Of a stretch of DNA of 64,000 nt, positions 9,809 to 19,919 are shown piece after piece. Below the pieces are notes generated by a model. It saw only the letters and a list, made by a program, of their open reading frames with translations. It was not told where the DNA came from and did not search any database. The translations under genes were made by a program, and so were the position numbers. The DNA comes from Gemmatimonadota bacterium (lineage in GTDB: Bacteria; Gemmatimonadota; Gemmatimonadetes; Gemmatimonadales; Gemmatimonadaceae): contig VHBQ01000003.1 in assembly GCA_016871855.1 (NCBI GenBank), positions 28,484 to 92,483 of the forward strand. Direction: 5' to 3'. The stretch's first letter is position 1; the number at the start of each line of letters is the position of its first letter.

Positions 9809-10720
9809 ATGAGCGCGTCGCCGCCATGGGGGGCGGCGCGCCTCCGCGACACCGTGTGGGACTACGCCCGCCGTGTCTGGAAGAAGGGGGGCGAAGATGA
9901 CCTGTTCTTTCTCGCCGGCGGGGTGGCGTACAACATCCTCCTCGCCGGCGTGCCGTTCTTCCTGCTCCTGATCGCCGGCATCGGCTACGTGCTGAACAAG
10001 CCCGAGGCGGACAGCACGCGCGACGTGGTGGAGTTCCTCGGTCGCCTCCTGCCGGTGGGCAACGGCGACGGCACCTCGTTCCTCGACCCCATCCTGCGCG
10101 ACGTCGTGCGCACCCGCGGGCAGGTGGGCCTGCTCTCCGCGGCGGCCTTCGTCTGGTTCTCCACCCGGCTCTTTGGGACGCTGCGCAGCGTGCTTCAGCG
10201 CGTCTTCAACTTGGGGCAAGGGCGCGGCATCGTCGTCGGAAAGGTCTACGACATCGGGTACACGCTCGTGTCGTCGGCGCTGCTGGTGGCCTATCTCGTC
10301 CTCTCCGCGTACCTCGCCATCATGGGTGAGCGCGGCACGGCCGTCCTGCGCGAGATCGGCGTGGACGCCGCAACGTTGAGCGGGCTCGAGTACTTCCTCG
10401 GCCGCCTGCTCGCCTTCGGCGTGGTGGTCACGATCTTCTACAGCGTGTACAAGTTCATTCCGGCCGGGCACGTGCCATGGCGTCAGGCGTTCGTCGCGGC
10501 GATGACGACGGGTGTGCTCTTCGAGGCGGCGCGCAACGTCTTCGTCATCGTCGTGCAGCAGTTCGACCCGGCGTCGCTGTACACCGGGACGCTCGGGGCG
10601 CTCGTCATTGTCGTGTTCTGGGCGTACTACTCGGCGCTCTTGTTCGTGATCGGCGGCGAAGTGGCGCACGTCTACGGCGTCCGACGGCGCTGGCGCCGCC
10701 ACGAGGCGATGGAGGGATAG
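9809..10720 (+). CDS. YihY/BrkB family inner-membrane protein
   Basis: [30 protein letters not shown]...[28 protein letters not shown]...[31 protein letters not shown]. Confidence 0.85.
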   Translation: MSASPPWGAARLRDTVWDYARRVWKKGGEDDLFFLAGGVAYNILLAGVPFFLLLIAGIGYVLNKPEADSTRDVVEFLGRLLPVGNGDGTSFLDPILRDVVRTRGQVGLLSAAAFVWFSTRLFGTLRSVLQRVFNLGQGRGIVVGKVYDIGYTLVSSALLVAYLVLSAYLAIMGERGTAVLREIGVDAATLSGLEYFLGRLLAFGVVVTIFYSVYKFIPAGHVPWRQAFVAAMTTGVLFEAARNVFVIVVQQFDPASLYTGTLGALVIVVFWAYYSALLFVIGGEVAHVYGVRRRWRRHEAMEG

Positions 10721-11739
10721 TGATCGACCTGCGCAGTGACACCGTGACCAAGCCCACCGCGGCAATGCGCCGCGCGATGGCCGAGGCCGAAGTGGGCGAC
10801 GACGTGCTTGATGGGGACCCCACGGTCCTCGCCTTGCAGGAGCGGGTGGCCGCGCTGCTCGGCAAGGAGCGCGCGCTCTTCGTGCCCACCGGGACGATGG
10901 GCAACGCCTGTGGCCTCTGGGTGCACGGGCGCCACGGCACTGAGGCGTACGCGCACCACGACTCGCACATCGTGAACTGGGAAATCGCCGGCCTCTCCGG
11001 GCTGCGCGGCCTGCAGCCGCGGATGGTGCAGGGGGCGCCGGTGATGACGCTCGACACGCTGAAGGCCGCGGTGCGCGCGCCGAGCAAGCACGCGCCGACG
11101 GCCAGCGTGGTCTGCGTGGAGAACACGCACAACGGGGCCGGTGGAATGGTGACGCCACTCGCCGAGCTGCGCGCCATCACCGAGTTCGCGCGCGGCACGC
11201 TCCAGCTGCCCGTGCACCTGGACGGGGCGCGCCTCTGGAACGCGCACGTCGCCACCGGAACGCCGCTCGCTGATTTCGCCGCCTGCGCCGACACCGTGAT
11301 GGTGTCGTTCTCCAAGGGACTTGGCGCGCCGCTCGGCGGGTGCGTGGCCGGCTCGACGGCGCACATCGCCGAGGCGTTCATGGCCCGCAAGCGCCTTGGC
11401 GGCGGGATGCGGCAGAGCGGCATCGTCGCCGCCGCGGCGTTGCACGGCCTTGAGCACCATCTCGGCCGCCTGCACGAGGATCACGCCAACGCCAAGCGGC
11501 TGGCGACGATCATCGCCGACGGCGTGTCCGACGCGCAGGTGGTGCCGCCGGACACGAACATCGTGATGATCGATTTGCCGGCGCGGCTCGACGCCGACAC
11601 GGTGACGGCCCGGGCGAAGGCGCTGGGGGTGCTGATCTCGGCGTGGAACGCGCGGCGCATCCGTGTGGTGACGCATCTCGATGCGAGCCCGGAGCAGGTG
11701 GAGCAGGCGGCGCGCATGATGGTGAAGGCCCTCGCCTAG
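10720..11739 (+). CDS. ltaE: Low-specificity L-threonine aldolase (GTG start)
   Basis: [36 protein letters not shown]...[15 protein letters not shown]...[19 protein letters not shown]. Confidence 0.92.
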   Translation: MIDLRSDTVTKPTAAMRRAMAEAEVGDDVLDGDPTVLALQERVAALLGKERALFVPTGTMGNACGLWVHGRHGTEAYAHHDSHIVNWEIAGLSGLRGLQPRMVQGAPVMTLDTLKAAVRAPSKHAPTASVVCVENTHNGAGGMVTPLAELRAITEFARGTLQLPVHLDGARLWNAHVATGTPLADFAACADTVMVSFSKGLGAPLGGCVAGSTAHIAEAFMARKRLGGGMRQSGIVAAAALHGLEHHLGRLHEDHANAKRLATIIADGVSDAQVVPPDTNIVMIDLPARLDADTVTARAKALGVLISAWNARRIRVVTHLDASPEQVEQAARMMVKALA

Positions 11740-11845
11740 GAAGGGAGGCGGGCACGGGGGGGAACAGGAACGGGTGGCGGTATGCGGCGCTCGCTGGATG
11801 GGGCGCCGCGCACTACTTTGGGGCCAGCCCTCACCGGACCCGCCC

Positions 11846-12991
11846 ATGCCTGTCTCCCGCCGCCACTTCGTGTCCGCCCTCGGCCTGGGGGGCGCCGGCT
11901 TGCTGGCGCCGCCCGCGCTTGGCGGACGCGGCCTCGAAGCGCGCCTCGAATCGTGGATCGCGGCGACGCCAAGCCCGCTGCAGAAGACCGGGCTGATTCG
12001 CCTCGACAGCAACGAGAACCCCAACGGCCCGGGCGCGAAGGCGTTCGAGGCAATCCGGGCGATGTTCGGCGAGGCCAATCGCTATCCCGATGCGCCAGAG
12101 GGTCCGCTGATTGCGGCCATCGCCAAGGAGCACGGCGTCGCCGAGGAGAACGTCGTCCTGGGTTGCGGGTCGGGCGAGATCCTGCGGCTCTGCGTGGAGG
12201 CGTTCGTCAGCACGGCCCAGCACCTCGTGACGGCGTCGCCGACGTTCGAGCTGCCGGGCAACTTCGCCCGCACGATGGGGCGTCCCGTGGTCTCCGTGCC
12301 CGTGGACGACAAGCTGCGTCTCGACCTTGGGGCGATGGCGAGCAAGGCCGGCGGGGCGGGGCTGCTGTTCTTCTGCAACCCGAACAACCCCACGGCGACG
12401 GTGCACGGGGACGCCGCGGTGCGCGAGTTCATCGCGCGCGTGCGGCGCGACTCGCCGGCGACGTTCATCCTCGTGGACGAGGCGTACCACGAGTACGTGG
12501 ATGACGCGTCGTACAAGTCGGCCGTTCCACTGGCCCTCGCCGATCCCAACGTGATCGTGTCGCGCACCTTCTCCAAGGTGTTCGGCATGGCCGGGCTGCG
12601 CGTCGGCTACGCCATCGCCCACCGCGACACGGCCAATCGCATGCAGCGGTGGCGGCTGGGGTCGGGCGTGAACGTGCTGGCGCTTGGCGCCGCCACGGCG
12701 ATGGTGAGCGACCGGGAGCACGTGGCGCTCGAGCAGCGCCGCAACCGCGAGACCAAGGCCTTCACGCGCGCCTTCTTCGAGAAGGCGGGCTACGAGGTGG
12801 GGCCCAGCGAGACCAACTTCCTGATGATCAACCTGCGCCGCGACATGCGTCCCGTGCGGGAGGCGTGCGGCAAGGAGGGGATCGCCGTCGGACGGCCGTT
12901 CCCGCCGCTCACCAACTGGCTGCGCGTGTCCATCGGGACGATGGACGAGATGCAGCGGGCGACGGAAGTGTTTCGCAAGGTGCTTGGATAG
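11846..12991 (+). CDS. Histidinol-phosphate aminotransferase-like PLP enzyme with Tat-type leader
   Basis: MPVSRRHFVSALGLGGAGLLAPPALGGRG Tat-like signal; IRLDSNENPNGPGAKAFEAIR...VDEAYHEYVDD...RTFSKVFGMAGLRVGYAIA. Confidence 0.85.
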   Translation: MPVSRRHFVSALGLGGAGLLAPPALGGRGLEARLESWIAATPSPLQKTGLIRLDSNENPNGPGAKAFEAIRAMFGEANRYPDAPEGPLIAAIAKEHGVAEENVVLGCGSGEILRLCVEAFVSTAQHLVTASPTFELPGNFARTMGRPVVSVPVDDKLRLDLGAMASKAGGAGLLFFCNPNNPTATVHGDAAVREFIARVRRDSPATFILVDEAYHEYVDDASYKSAVPLALADPNVIVSRTFSKVFGMAGLRVGYAIAHRDTANRMQRWRLGSGVNVLALGAATAMVSDREHVALEQRRNRETKAFTRAFFEKAGYEVGPSETNFLMINLRRDMRPVREACGKEGIAVGRPFPPLTNWLRVSIGTMDEMQRATEVFRKVLG

Positions 12992-13064
12992 GCGCGTGAA
13001 GCGCGCCGGACCGTTGGCGCACGTGCGCTGAGAAACCCGCGGGCCCCCGACGCGTAGAGCCAGT

Positions 13065-14855
13065 ATGCTCTCCCCCGAATTTGTCCGTCTCCAGCGCGCC
13101 GTCGCCGGCCGCTATAGTCTCGTCGAGGAACTCGGACGCGGCGGGATGGGCGTGGTCTTTGCCGCGCGCGACGTGGCGCTCGACCGGCCGGTCGCCATCA
13201 AGCTGCTGCCGCCCGCGATGGGCGACAGCGAGGACTTCCGGCGTCGCTTCCTGCGCGAGGCGCAAACCGCGGCGTCGCTGTCCCATCCGAACGTCGTTCC
13301 GATCCACGCCGTCGAGGAGCGCGACGGGCTGGTCTTCTTCGTCATGACGCTCGTGGATGGCGAATCGCTTGGCGAGCGCATTCGCCGCCAGGGACCGTTG
13401 CCGGCACGCGACGGGCTGCGGATGGTGCAAGAGGTCGCGTGGGCGCTCGCGCACGCGCACGCGCGCGGCATCGTGCACCGTGATGTGAAGCCGGACAACA
13501 TCCTGTTGGAGCGTGATGGCGATCGGGCGCTGGTCACCGATTTTGGCATCGCGCATGCCGTGGGGCGCCACACGCCAATCGATGGCGTGACACTCGGAAC
13601 GCCAGCGTACATGAGTCCGGAACAAGGCCGCGGCGAGGAACCGGATGCCCGGTCCGATCTCTACGCGCTCGGCGTCACGGCTTGGATGACCTTCACGGGT
13701 CATGGGCCGTTTCCCGGACCGACCGCCACCGCGTACCTGATGCAGCACGCGTCGGCTCCCGTTCCACGTCTTGCGGACGCGGCGCCAAGGCTGCCGAAGC
13801 GGGTCGCGGAGGCGATTGACCGCTGCCTCGCCAAGGAGCCCGCCGGCAGGTGGCCGAGCGCCGAGGCGCTCGCGCAGGCACTGTCGGAGCAGCGGGAGCG
13901 CCTGCCGGTTGTGGCGGCCCCCTTGCGCGCGTTCCTCCGCGATTGGGATCGCGTTGGCGCAGAGTTCGCCACGGTGGGAACCGGCGCCTTGGTGAGTCTC
14001 ATCCTCAGCGCGGCGCTCAGTGTCGTGGCGTGGTTGTACACCGGGTGGGATTCTTTCTCCATCAGCATCCTGCGCGACATCTACCTGTGGGCGGCGGGAC
14101 TCATGGGCGGACTGGCCGTCGAGCGCCTCGTGCGGTTGGGCCAGCCCGCGCGGACACTGTTGCGCGCCGGATACGGCGCGGAGAGTCTCTCGGTCGCGGT
14201 GGAACGCGAGCGAGCGGAGGAAAAGCCGGCCGCCGACGCGGGCGTTGACCGAACGGCGGCGGTAACCGGCACCGTGGCGACCGCAGTGGGTGCCGCGGCG
14301 GTCTACGGCTTGATTGAGACTTCCAGTGACGCGTTGATGATCACACTGGCCGCGCTGTCGGTGGTCGCTCCGACGCTGGCGGTGCGCTCGTGGTGGAAGG
14401 TCCTGATGCGTCGCAGCGCCGACGGACTCTGGAACCGCTTGGCGGCGGGTTGGCTGGGACGCTCGCTTCTCCGCGTCGCCGCCGTCGGGCTCGAGCCGGT
14501 GAGCCGCGCCCGGGTCGAGGACGGGGAACCCACGGTCGTGGCCCTGGGCGCCCGCGCGCGCGGGGCCTACGCGGCACTCCCTGCGGCGCAACGCGAGCTC
14601 TTCAAGGACGTGCCGATGCTGCTCGACCGCCTCGAGTCGGAAGCGATGGCCCTGCGCGCCGACTCGGCGTCGCAGCGGGCCGACGCGCGGTTCGTCGAGG
14701 CGACGTCGGCGATGGAGCTCCTTCGGCTCGAACTCATGAAACTCGGAACGGAACCGACCGCCCCCGGCGAGTTGACCGACGCCATCGAACGGGTGCGGGA
14801 GATCGGGCGGCACGTGGATGCGATGGCGGAGGTGCGCGACCTGTCAGACGATTGA
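13065..14855 (+). CDS. Ser/Thr protein kinase with membrane segments and conserved C-terminal region
   Basis: GRYSLVEELGRGGMGVVFAARDVALDRPVAIKLL...HRDVKPDNILLERDG...DFGIAHAVG...GTPAYMSPEQ; C-terminal hydrophobic segments and ALPAAQRELFKDVPMLLDRLESEAMALR. Confidence 0.92.
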   Translation: MLSPEFVRLQRAVAGRYSLVEELGRGGMGVVFAARDVALDRPVAIKLLPPAMGDSEDFRRRFLREAQTAASLSHPNVVPIHAVEERDGLVFFVMTLVDGESLGERIRRQGPLPARDGLRMVQEVAWALAHAHARGIVHRDVKPDNILLERDGDRALVTDFGIAHAVGRHTPIDGVTLGTPAYMSPEQGRGEEPDARSDLYALGVTAWMTFTGHGPFPGPTATAYLMQHASAPVPRLADAAPRLPKRVAEAIDRCLAKEPAGRWPSAEALAQALSEQRERLPVVAAPLRAFLRDWDRVGAEFATVGTGALVSLILSAALSVVAWLYTGWDSFSISILRDIYLWAAGLMGGLAVERLVRLGQPARTLLRAGYGAESLSVAVERERAEEKPAADAGVDRTAAVTGTVATAVGAAAVYGLIETSSDALMITLAALSVVAPTLAVRSWWKVLMRRSADGLWNRLAAGWLGRSLLRVAAVGLEPVSRARVEDGEPTVVALGARARGAYAALPAAQRELFKDVPMLLDRLESEAMALRADSASQRADARFVEATSAMELLRLELMKLGTEPTAPGELTDAIERVREIGRHVDAMAEVRDLSDD

Positions 14856-14927
14856 GACGACGGATCCGGGGGAACCCAAGCCCCAGCCGCGGTTGTGCCA
14901 CGGTGTCTCCGCCGGGTACATTGCATG

Positions 14928-15026
14928 TGCTTCAGGCCCCGATGGTCGCGGGCCCGCCAACTCCGCCAGGGCCGAAAGGCAGCAACGGTACGTGGTGTCC
15001 CACTTCGCATCGTCAGGCCTGAAGCA
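14928..15026 (+). ncRNA. ffs: Small bacterial signal recognition particle RNA (4.5S-type)
   Basis: Terminal helix TGCTTCAGGCC / GGCCTGAAGCA encloses GCCAGGGCCGAAAGGCAGCAACGG, matching the SRP helix-8 CAGG...GNRA...AGCA pattern; directly upstream of dnaX. Confidence 0.88.
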
Positions 15027-15028
15027 CT

Positions 15029-15064
15029 CTCGCGGGGGCAGCCGGAATCGGCGGCCCCCGCGAG
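15029..15064 (+). terminator. Hairpin downstream of SRP RNA, possible terminator
   Basis: CTCGCGGGGGC...GCCCCCGCGAG 11-bp perfect stem immediately after the SRP RNA; no strong T tract. Confidence 0.5.
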
Positions 15065-15138
15065 TCATTGACGGTCCGGCCGGACCGGTGCCCGCTGGAA
15101 GCCGGGGCTCCGCCGGAGACCGGCGCATCCCGTCTTCT

Positions 15139-15167
15139 CCACCGTCTACCGTCCACCGTCCACCGTC
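15139..15167. repeat. GTCCACC (GGTGGAC) heptad array upstream of dnaX
   Basis: ccaccgtctaccgtccaccgtccaccgtc. Confidence 0.85.
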
Positions 15168-15181
15168 TGCAGTTTTCACCC

Positions 15182-16918
15182 ATGTCCCTCGCCCTCGCCC
15201 GCAAGTACCGCCCCAAGTCGTTCGCGGCGGTTGCCGTGCAGTCGCACGTGGCGGGCACGCTCAAGGGGGCCATCGCCCGCGGGCGCGTGGCGCACGGCTA
15301 TCTGCTCTGCGGCCCGCGGGGCACCGGGAAGACGACGCTCGCCCGCGTGCTCGCGATGGCGCTCAACTGCGAGCGCAAGCGGGAAGACGGCGAGCCGTGC
15401 GGCGAGTGCCCGTCGTGCACGCGCATCTGGAGCGGCAGCGCCTCACTGGACGTGGTGGAGATTGACGCCGCGTCAAACCGCGGCGTGGACGACGCCCGCG
15501 ATCTTCGCGAACGCGCGCAGTACGCCCCGTCGGGTGAGGACCGGTACAAGGTCTACATCGTGGACGAGGCGCACATGCTCACACGCGAGGCGTGGAATGC
15601 GCTCCTGAAGGTGCTCGAGGAGCCGCCGCCGCGCGTGGTCTTCGTCTTCGCCACCACCGAGCCGCAGAAGATCGCCCAGGCGGCCGCGCCGGTGCTCAGC
15701 CGCCTCCAGCGCTTCGACCTCAAGCGCATCGGTCCCGCCGACGTGCGCGAGCGGCTCGCCGCCGTGCTCGCCGAGGAGGGCGTGGCCGCGGAGCCCGACG
15801 CGCTGGCCATGCTGGCCCGCGCCGCCGACGGCTCAATGCGCGACGCGCTCTCGCTGACCGACCAGGCGCTGGCCTGGGGCGACGGCACGCTGACCCCGCA
15901 GCGTGTGCGCGACGCGCTGGGGCTCGTGCCGGAGGACGAGACGCTCGCCCTGTTCGACCTGGTGCTCGACCGCCGGGCCGGTGACGTGTTCGCGGCCGTG
16001 GGGCGTCTCGCCGACCACGGCGTCGATTTCAACGTGCTCCTCGCCGACTTCAGCGACCTCCTGCGCGCGCAGCTCGCGATGGCCCTCGGCGGCGCGACGC
16101 CGGAGATCAGCGACCGGCTTCGTCAGGAGCTCCAGCATCGCGCGCCGCGCGCGCACGCCGCCGATCTAGTGCGCATGCTGACGATGCTCGTTGAGCTGGA
16201 GCCGCATTTCCGGCGTTCGACGCAGCAGCAGCTGCTGTTCGAGACGCTGCTTGTGCGTTTCGCCCTGCTCGACCGCACGGTCGATCTTGAGGCGGTGCTC
16301 AAGGGCGTGCTGGCAGATCCGGGCGGCGCTTCTCGCGGTGGAGGCGGAGCTTCATCGGCTGGCTCGCCGTCATCGCGCGGGGCCGTGCGCGAGGAGCCAT
16401 CGCGACCGGCGTCAGGGCGAGAGCCCCCGCCGCGTTTGCGCGACAGCGCGCCGGCTACGCCGCCGGCCGCCGCGCCGCGCGCCGCTGCTGAACCCCGCGC
16501 CGTCGCGGCGCCCGCCGATCTCGCCGCGCCCGCGCCCGTGATTGCCGTCGAGATCAATCGGCTCGCCGAGTTCTGGGATGACGTGGTCGATACGGTGCGC
16601 CGGAGCGGACGCGGGACGCTGGCCTCCATTCTCGATCACGCGACACCGCAGGCCGTTTCCGGCGCCGGCGTCGTCACCATCGCGGTGGACACCGACGTGC
16701 ACGCCGACGTGCTGACGCAGGGGGCCGAGCACGTGCTCGCCGCGCTGCGCGCACGCTTCACCGGCGTGACGCGCGTCGCGGTACAAGCGCAGCAGGCTGC
16801 GCCGCGCGAGCGGCTGACTGAGGAGAATGTGCTTGCCCGTCGCGTTGAGCAGCTGCGCAAGCGCGATCCTGTGCTCGACGCCGCCATTGACGCCCTCGAT
16901 CTCCGACTGCTTCCCTAA
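15182..16918 (+). CDS. dnaX: DNA polymerase III subunit gamma/tau
   Basis: MSLALARKYRPKSFAAVAVQSHVAGTLKGAIARGRVAHGYLLCGPRGTGKTTLARVLA...CGECPSC...VVEIDAASNRGVDDARDLRE. Confidence 0.96.
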   Translation: MSLALARKYRPKSFAAVAVQSHVAGTLKGAIARGRVAHGYLLCGPRGTGKTTLARVLAMALNCERKREDGEPCGECPSCTRIWSGSASLDVVEIDAASNRGVDDARDLRERAQYAPSGEDRYKVYIVDEAHMLTREAWNALLKVLEEPPPRVVFVFATTEPQKIAQAAAPVLSRLQRFDLKRIGPADVRERLAAVLAEEGVAAEPDALAMLARAADGSMRDALSLTDQALAWGDGTLTPQRVRDALGLVPEDETLALFDLVLDRRAGDVFAAVGRLADHGVDFNVLLADFSDLLRAQLAMALGGATPEISDRLRQELQHRAPRAHAADLVRMLTMLVELEPHFRRSTQQQLLFETLLVRFALLDRTVDLEAVLKGVLADPGGASRGGGGASSAGSPSSRGAVREEPSRPASGREPPPRLRDSAPATPPAAAPRAAAEPRAVAAPADLAAPAPVIAVEINRLAEFWDDVVDTVRRSGRGTLASILDHATPQAVSGAGVVTIAVDTDVHADVLTQGAEHVLAALRARFTGVTRVAVQAQQAAPRERLTEENVLARRVEQLRKRDPVLDAAIDALDLRLLP

Positions 16919-16924
16919 CGATCC

Positions 16925-17239
16925 ATGGACCTGAAGAACCTGATGGCCCAGGCCCAGCAGATGCAGCAGCGGGCCCAGCAGGTGGAGGCCGCGCTGCTCA
17001 GGCTCTCCGTTACCGGCTCCGCTGGCGGCGGCATGGTCACCGTCGAAGCCGACGGCAAGGGCAACGTCAAGAAGGTGCGCCTCGATCCCACGGTCGTGAA
17101 TCCCGCGGACGTGGAGATGCTCGAGGACCTCATCACCGTGGCAACCGCGGACGCGCAGAAGAAGGCGGCGGAGGCGGCGCAGACGGAGATGCGCGCACTG
17201 ATGGGCGGCCTCAACCTGCCGTTCTCGCTTCCGTTCTGA
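16925..17239 (+). CDS. ybaB: YbaB/EbfC family nucleoid-associated protein
   Basis: MDLKNLMAQAQQMQQRAQQVEAAL...GGGMVTVEADGKGNVKKVRLDPTVVNPADVEMLEDLI; dnaX-ybaB-recR order. Confidence 0.92.
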   Translation: MDLKNLMAQAQQMQQRAQQVEAALLRLSVTGSAGGGMVTVEADGKGNVKKVRLDPTVVNPADVEMLEDLITVATADAQKKAAEAAQTEMRALMGGLNLPFSLPF

Positions 17240-17240
17240 C

Positions 17241-17828
17241 GTGTCGGCCATCGACGATCTCGTCGCCGAACTTTCTCGCCTGCCGACCATCGGGCGGAAG
17301 TCCGCGCTTCGCCTGACGTATCACCTGCTCAAGCAGCCGGCCGAGCAGTCGCGCCGTCTGGCCGAGGCGCTGGTGACGCTGGCCGAGAAGGTCCATCCCT
17401 GTGCCCGGTGCTTCAACCTCACCGAGGCGGATCTCTGCGCCATCTGCGCCGACCCGCGGCGTGACGCGGGACTGATCTGCGTGGTCGAGGAGGCGTCGGA
17501 TATCGGCGCGATCGAGCGTTCGGGCGAGTACCGGGGCACATACCATGTGCTCGGCGGGCGCCTGGCGCCCATTGACGGCATCGGGCCCGACGACTTGGCC
17601 ATCGCTCCGCTGGTCGAACGTGTGGGCGCGGGCGGCGTGCGGGAGGTCATCCTGGCCACCAACGCGAAGCTCGAGGGCGAGGCGACGGCCCTGTACCTCC
17701 AGCAACAGCTCGCGCCGACCGGGGTGGCGATGAGCCGGATTGCCCGCGGGCTGCCGGTGGGCGGGGATCTGGAGTACGCGGACGGGGTGACGATCGCGCA
17801 GGCGATAACGGCGAGACGGCAGCTTTAG
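17241..17828 (+). CDS. recR: Recombination protein RecR
   Basis: VSAIDDLVAELSRLPTIGRKSALRLTYHLL...CARCFNLTEADLCAIC...ICVVEEASDIGAIERSGEYRGTYHVLGGRLAPIDGIGPDDL. Confidence 0.96.
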   Translation: MSAIDDLVAELSRLPTIGRKSALRLTYHLLKQPAEQSRRLAEALVTLAEKVHPCARCFNLTEADLCAICADPRRDAGLICVVEEASDIGAIERSGEYRGTYHVLGGRLAPIDGIGPDDLAIAPLVERVGAGGVREVILATNAKLEGEATALYLQQQLAPTGVAMSRIARGLPVGGDLEYADGVTIAQAITARRQL

Positions 17829-17829
17829 C

Positions 17830-17951
17830 GGAACGGGGAGGAGGTAGCGGCCACGGGACGAGGGCTGGGAGCCGGAACGGGGGACGAGTCGACTCTTCCC
17901 CCGTTCCAACCCTCGTCCCCCGTCCCGTCGCCTCTACCCCCTCCTCGTTCC
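17830..17951. repeat. ~122-bp palindromic repeat (GGAACGGGG family)
   Basis: Left GGAACGGGGAGGAGGTAG...ACGGGACGAGGG...GGAACGGGGGACGAGTC; right arm is its approximate reverse complement, centred on GAGTCGACTC. Confidence 0.85.
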
Positions 17952-18026
17952 ACCACAATTGCCGGCATCCCCCTGTCCTCCCCCCCGTCTGTTAGCCATC
18001 TTTTAGGCTTACTCCAGCCCTCCGCC

Positions 18027-18515
18027 ATGCCTGTTGGTGCCGCCAGCTGGTCATTCACAGAAGATGACTTCGGGGCGATCACGACGACGCTCCACAAGTT
18101 CCTCGCGGACAGCAATGCCCGGTGCGCCCTGCTTGTGGACCGCACGGGGCAGTTGGTCGCGACGGTCGGCGAGCAGCCGAACTTCGACCCGACGGCGTTT
18201 GCCACGCTCACGGCGGCGGATTTCAGCGCCAACGACCAGTTGGCCCGGCTCATCGGCGAAACCGACTTCAACTCGCTCTTCCATCAAGGGGAGAAGGAGT
18301 CGATGTACCTGGCGGACGTGGCTCGGCGGGTCATTCTGGTGACACTGTTCGACAATCGCACGACGCTTGGCCTCGTGCGACTCAAGATGAAGGACACCGT
18401 GGGTGAACTGACGCGACTTTTTGAGGCGGTCTTCTCGCGCGGTGCCAGCGGAGCCGCCCAGCAACCAGGGCTTCTCGCCGGCGCGGACGACGAGATCGAC
18501 CAGCTGTTCAGCTAG
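18027..18515 (+). CDS. mglB: Roadblock/LC7 domain protein (MglB-like GAP)
   Basis: TLHKFLADSNARCALLVDRTGQLVATVGEQPNFDPTAFATLTAADFSANDQLARLIGE; immediately precedes MglA-like GTPase. Confidence 0.82.
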   Translation: MPVGAASWSFTEDDFGAITTTLHKFLADSNARCALLVDRTGQLVATVGEQPNFDPTAFATLTAADFSANDQLARLIGETDFNSLFHQGEKESMYLADVARRVILVTLFDNRTTLGLVRLKMKDTVGELTRLFEAVFSRGASGAAQQPGLLAGADDEIDQLFS

Positions 18516-18527
18516 GAGAGAACGGTC

Positions 18528-19205
18528 ATGTCGATGATCAACTACGCCTCGCGCGAGATCAACTGCAAAATCGTCTATTACGGCCCGGGACTTGGCGGAA
18601 AGACGTCGAATCTCGAGCATGTCTACGGCAAGGTGAAGCCCGATACTCGCGGCAAGCTGATCTCGCTTGCCACGGAGACCGAGCGCACCCTGTTCTTTGA
18701 CTTCCTCCCGGTGGACCTCGGCACGATCCGCGGTTTCAAGACGCGCTTCCACCTGTACACCGTGCCGGGCCAGGTCTACTACAACGCCTCGCGCAAGCTG
18801 ATCCTCAAGGGCGTCGACGGCATTGTCTTCGTCGCCGACTCGCAGCTTGAGCGCATGGAGGCGAACCAGGAGGCCATGCAGAACCTGTACGACAACATGG
18901 CCGAGTATGGGTACGACCTGACGAAGATGCCGTTCGTCGTCCAGTACAACAAACGCGACCTTCCCAACGCCGCGCCGCTCGCCGACCTGCAGGCGTCCAT
19001 CAATCCCGGCTGGGAAGTCGCTGACCCGGCCAGGCAGCGAGTGACGCCCGATCCGTTCCATCCGAACGAGAACCTGATCGAGCAGCTGCCCACCGGCGAA
19101 TGGGTCGAGCGTGCCACGTACTTCGAGGCGGTGGCCGTCACCGGCGACGGCGTCTTCGACACGCTCAAGGCCGTCTCCAAGCTCGTCCTCAAGGCGCTCG
19201 CCTGA
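18528..19205 (+). CDS. mglA: MglA-like small GTPase
   Basis: [93 protein letters not shown]. Confidence 0.92.
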   Translation: MSMINYASREINCKIVYYGPGLGGKTSNLEHVYGKVKPDTRGKLISLATETERTLFFDFLPVDLGTIRGFKTRFHLYTVPGQVYYNASRKLILKGVDGIVFVADSQLERMEANQEAMQNLYDNMAEYGYDLTKMPFVVQYNKRDLPNAAPLADLQASINPGWEVADPARQRVTPDPFHPNENLIEQLPTGEWVERATYFEAVAVTGDGVFDTLKAVSKLVLKALA

Positions 19206-19221
19206 GCGCCAGCGCGGGGCT

Positions 19222-19893
19222 GTGAACCTCCCGAACTGGATCACCGTCGGCCGCATCGCGCTGACGCCACTGGTCGCGTGGCTGCCGTTCGTGCACTCGG
19301 CCACACTGCGCGGGCTGGCCTTCGTGCTCTTCCTCGTGGTCGCGATCTCCGACCACTACGACGGCAAACTGGCGCGCTCGCGCGGCGAGATCACCGACCT
19401 CGGCCGGCTGCTGGATCCGCTCGCCGACAAGATCTTCCTGCTGGCGACGTTCATCCCGATGTACCTGCTGCAGGCCCCGAGCGGCGAGTGGCTCGTGCGC
19501 CTCCTGCCCAAGGCGGCCGAGGTCTCCAGCTATCCGTTCGTCACCTGGGCGGGTGTGACGGTCCCCTTCCCGTGGTGGGTGCTGTTCATCGTGCTCGGGC
19601 GCGAGGCGGCGATGACCTGGTTCCGCCAGGCCGCGAACGCCAGGGGTGTGGTGATCGCGGCCATCGGGCCGGGCAAGGCCAAGGCGACGTTCCAGTTCAT
19701 CTGGGTGGGTGCGGCCTACTTCTGGTTTGGGCTGAGCACGTGGCTGCTCGAGCACGGCTTCACGGATCGGGCGTGGGATCAGGTGGCGCTCTTTGTCGGG
19801 TCGGTGGGAGCGATCTCGATGGCCATCGCTGTTGTGCTGACGGTGTGGAGTTTTGTGGTCTATGTGAGGCGGTATTGGAGTGTGCTCAGGTAG
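19222..19893 (+). CDS. pgsA: CDP-diacylglycerol-glycerol-3-phosphate 3-phosphatidyltransferase (GTG start)
   Basis: VNLPNWITVGRIALTPLVAWLPF...SDHYDGKLARSRGEITDLGRLLDPLADKIFL: CDP-alcohol phosphatidyltransferase motif. Confidence 0.9.
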   Translation: MNLPNWITVGRIALTPLVAWLPFVHSATLRGLAFVLFLVVAISDHYDGKLARSRGEITDLGRLLDPLADKIFLLATFIPMYLLQAPSGEWLVRLLPKAAEVSSYPFVTWAGVTVPFPWWVLFIVLGREAAMTWFRQAANARGVVIAAIGPGKAKATFQFIWVGAAYFWFGLSTWLLEHGFTDRAWDQVALFVGSVGAISMAIAVVLTVWSFVVYVRRYWSVLR

Positions 19894-19919
19894 ACGGTGG
19901 ACGGTGGACGGTGGACGGG
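19893..19919. repeat. GGTGGAC heptad array filling the pgsA-cinA spacer
   Basis: tagacggtggacggtggacggtggacggg directly followed by ATG. Confidence 0.9.

Noticed and set aside
12990-13006. GGCGCGTGAAGCGCGCC hairpin after the aminotransferase gene as terminator
   Set aside because: Short stem with no T tract; could be chance in high-GC DNA
12909-14813. 634-aa minus-strand ORF opposite the first kinase
   Set aside because: Shadow ORF with Arg/His-rich composition and no family motif
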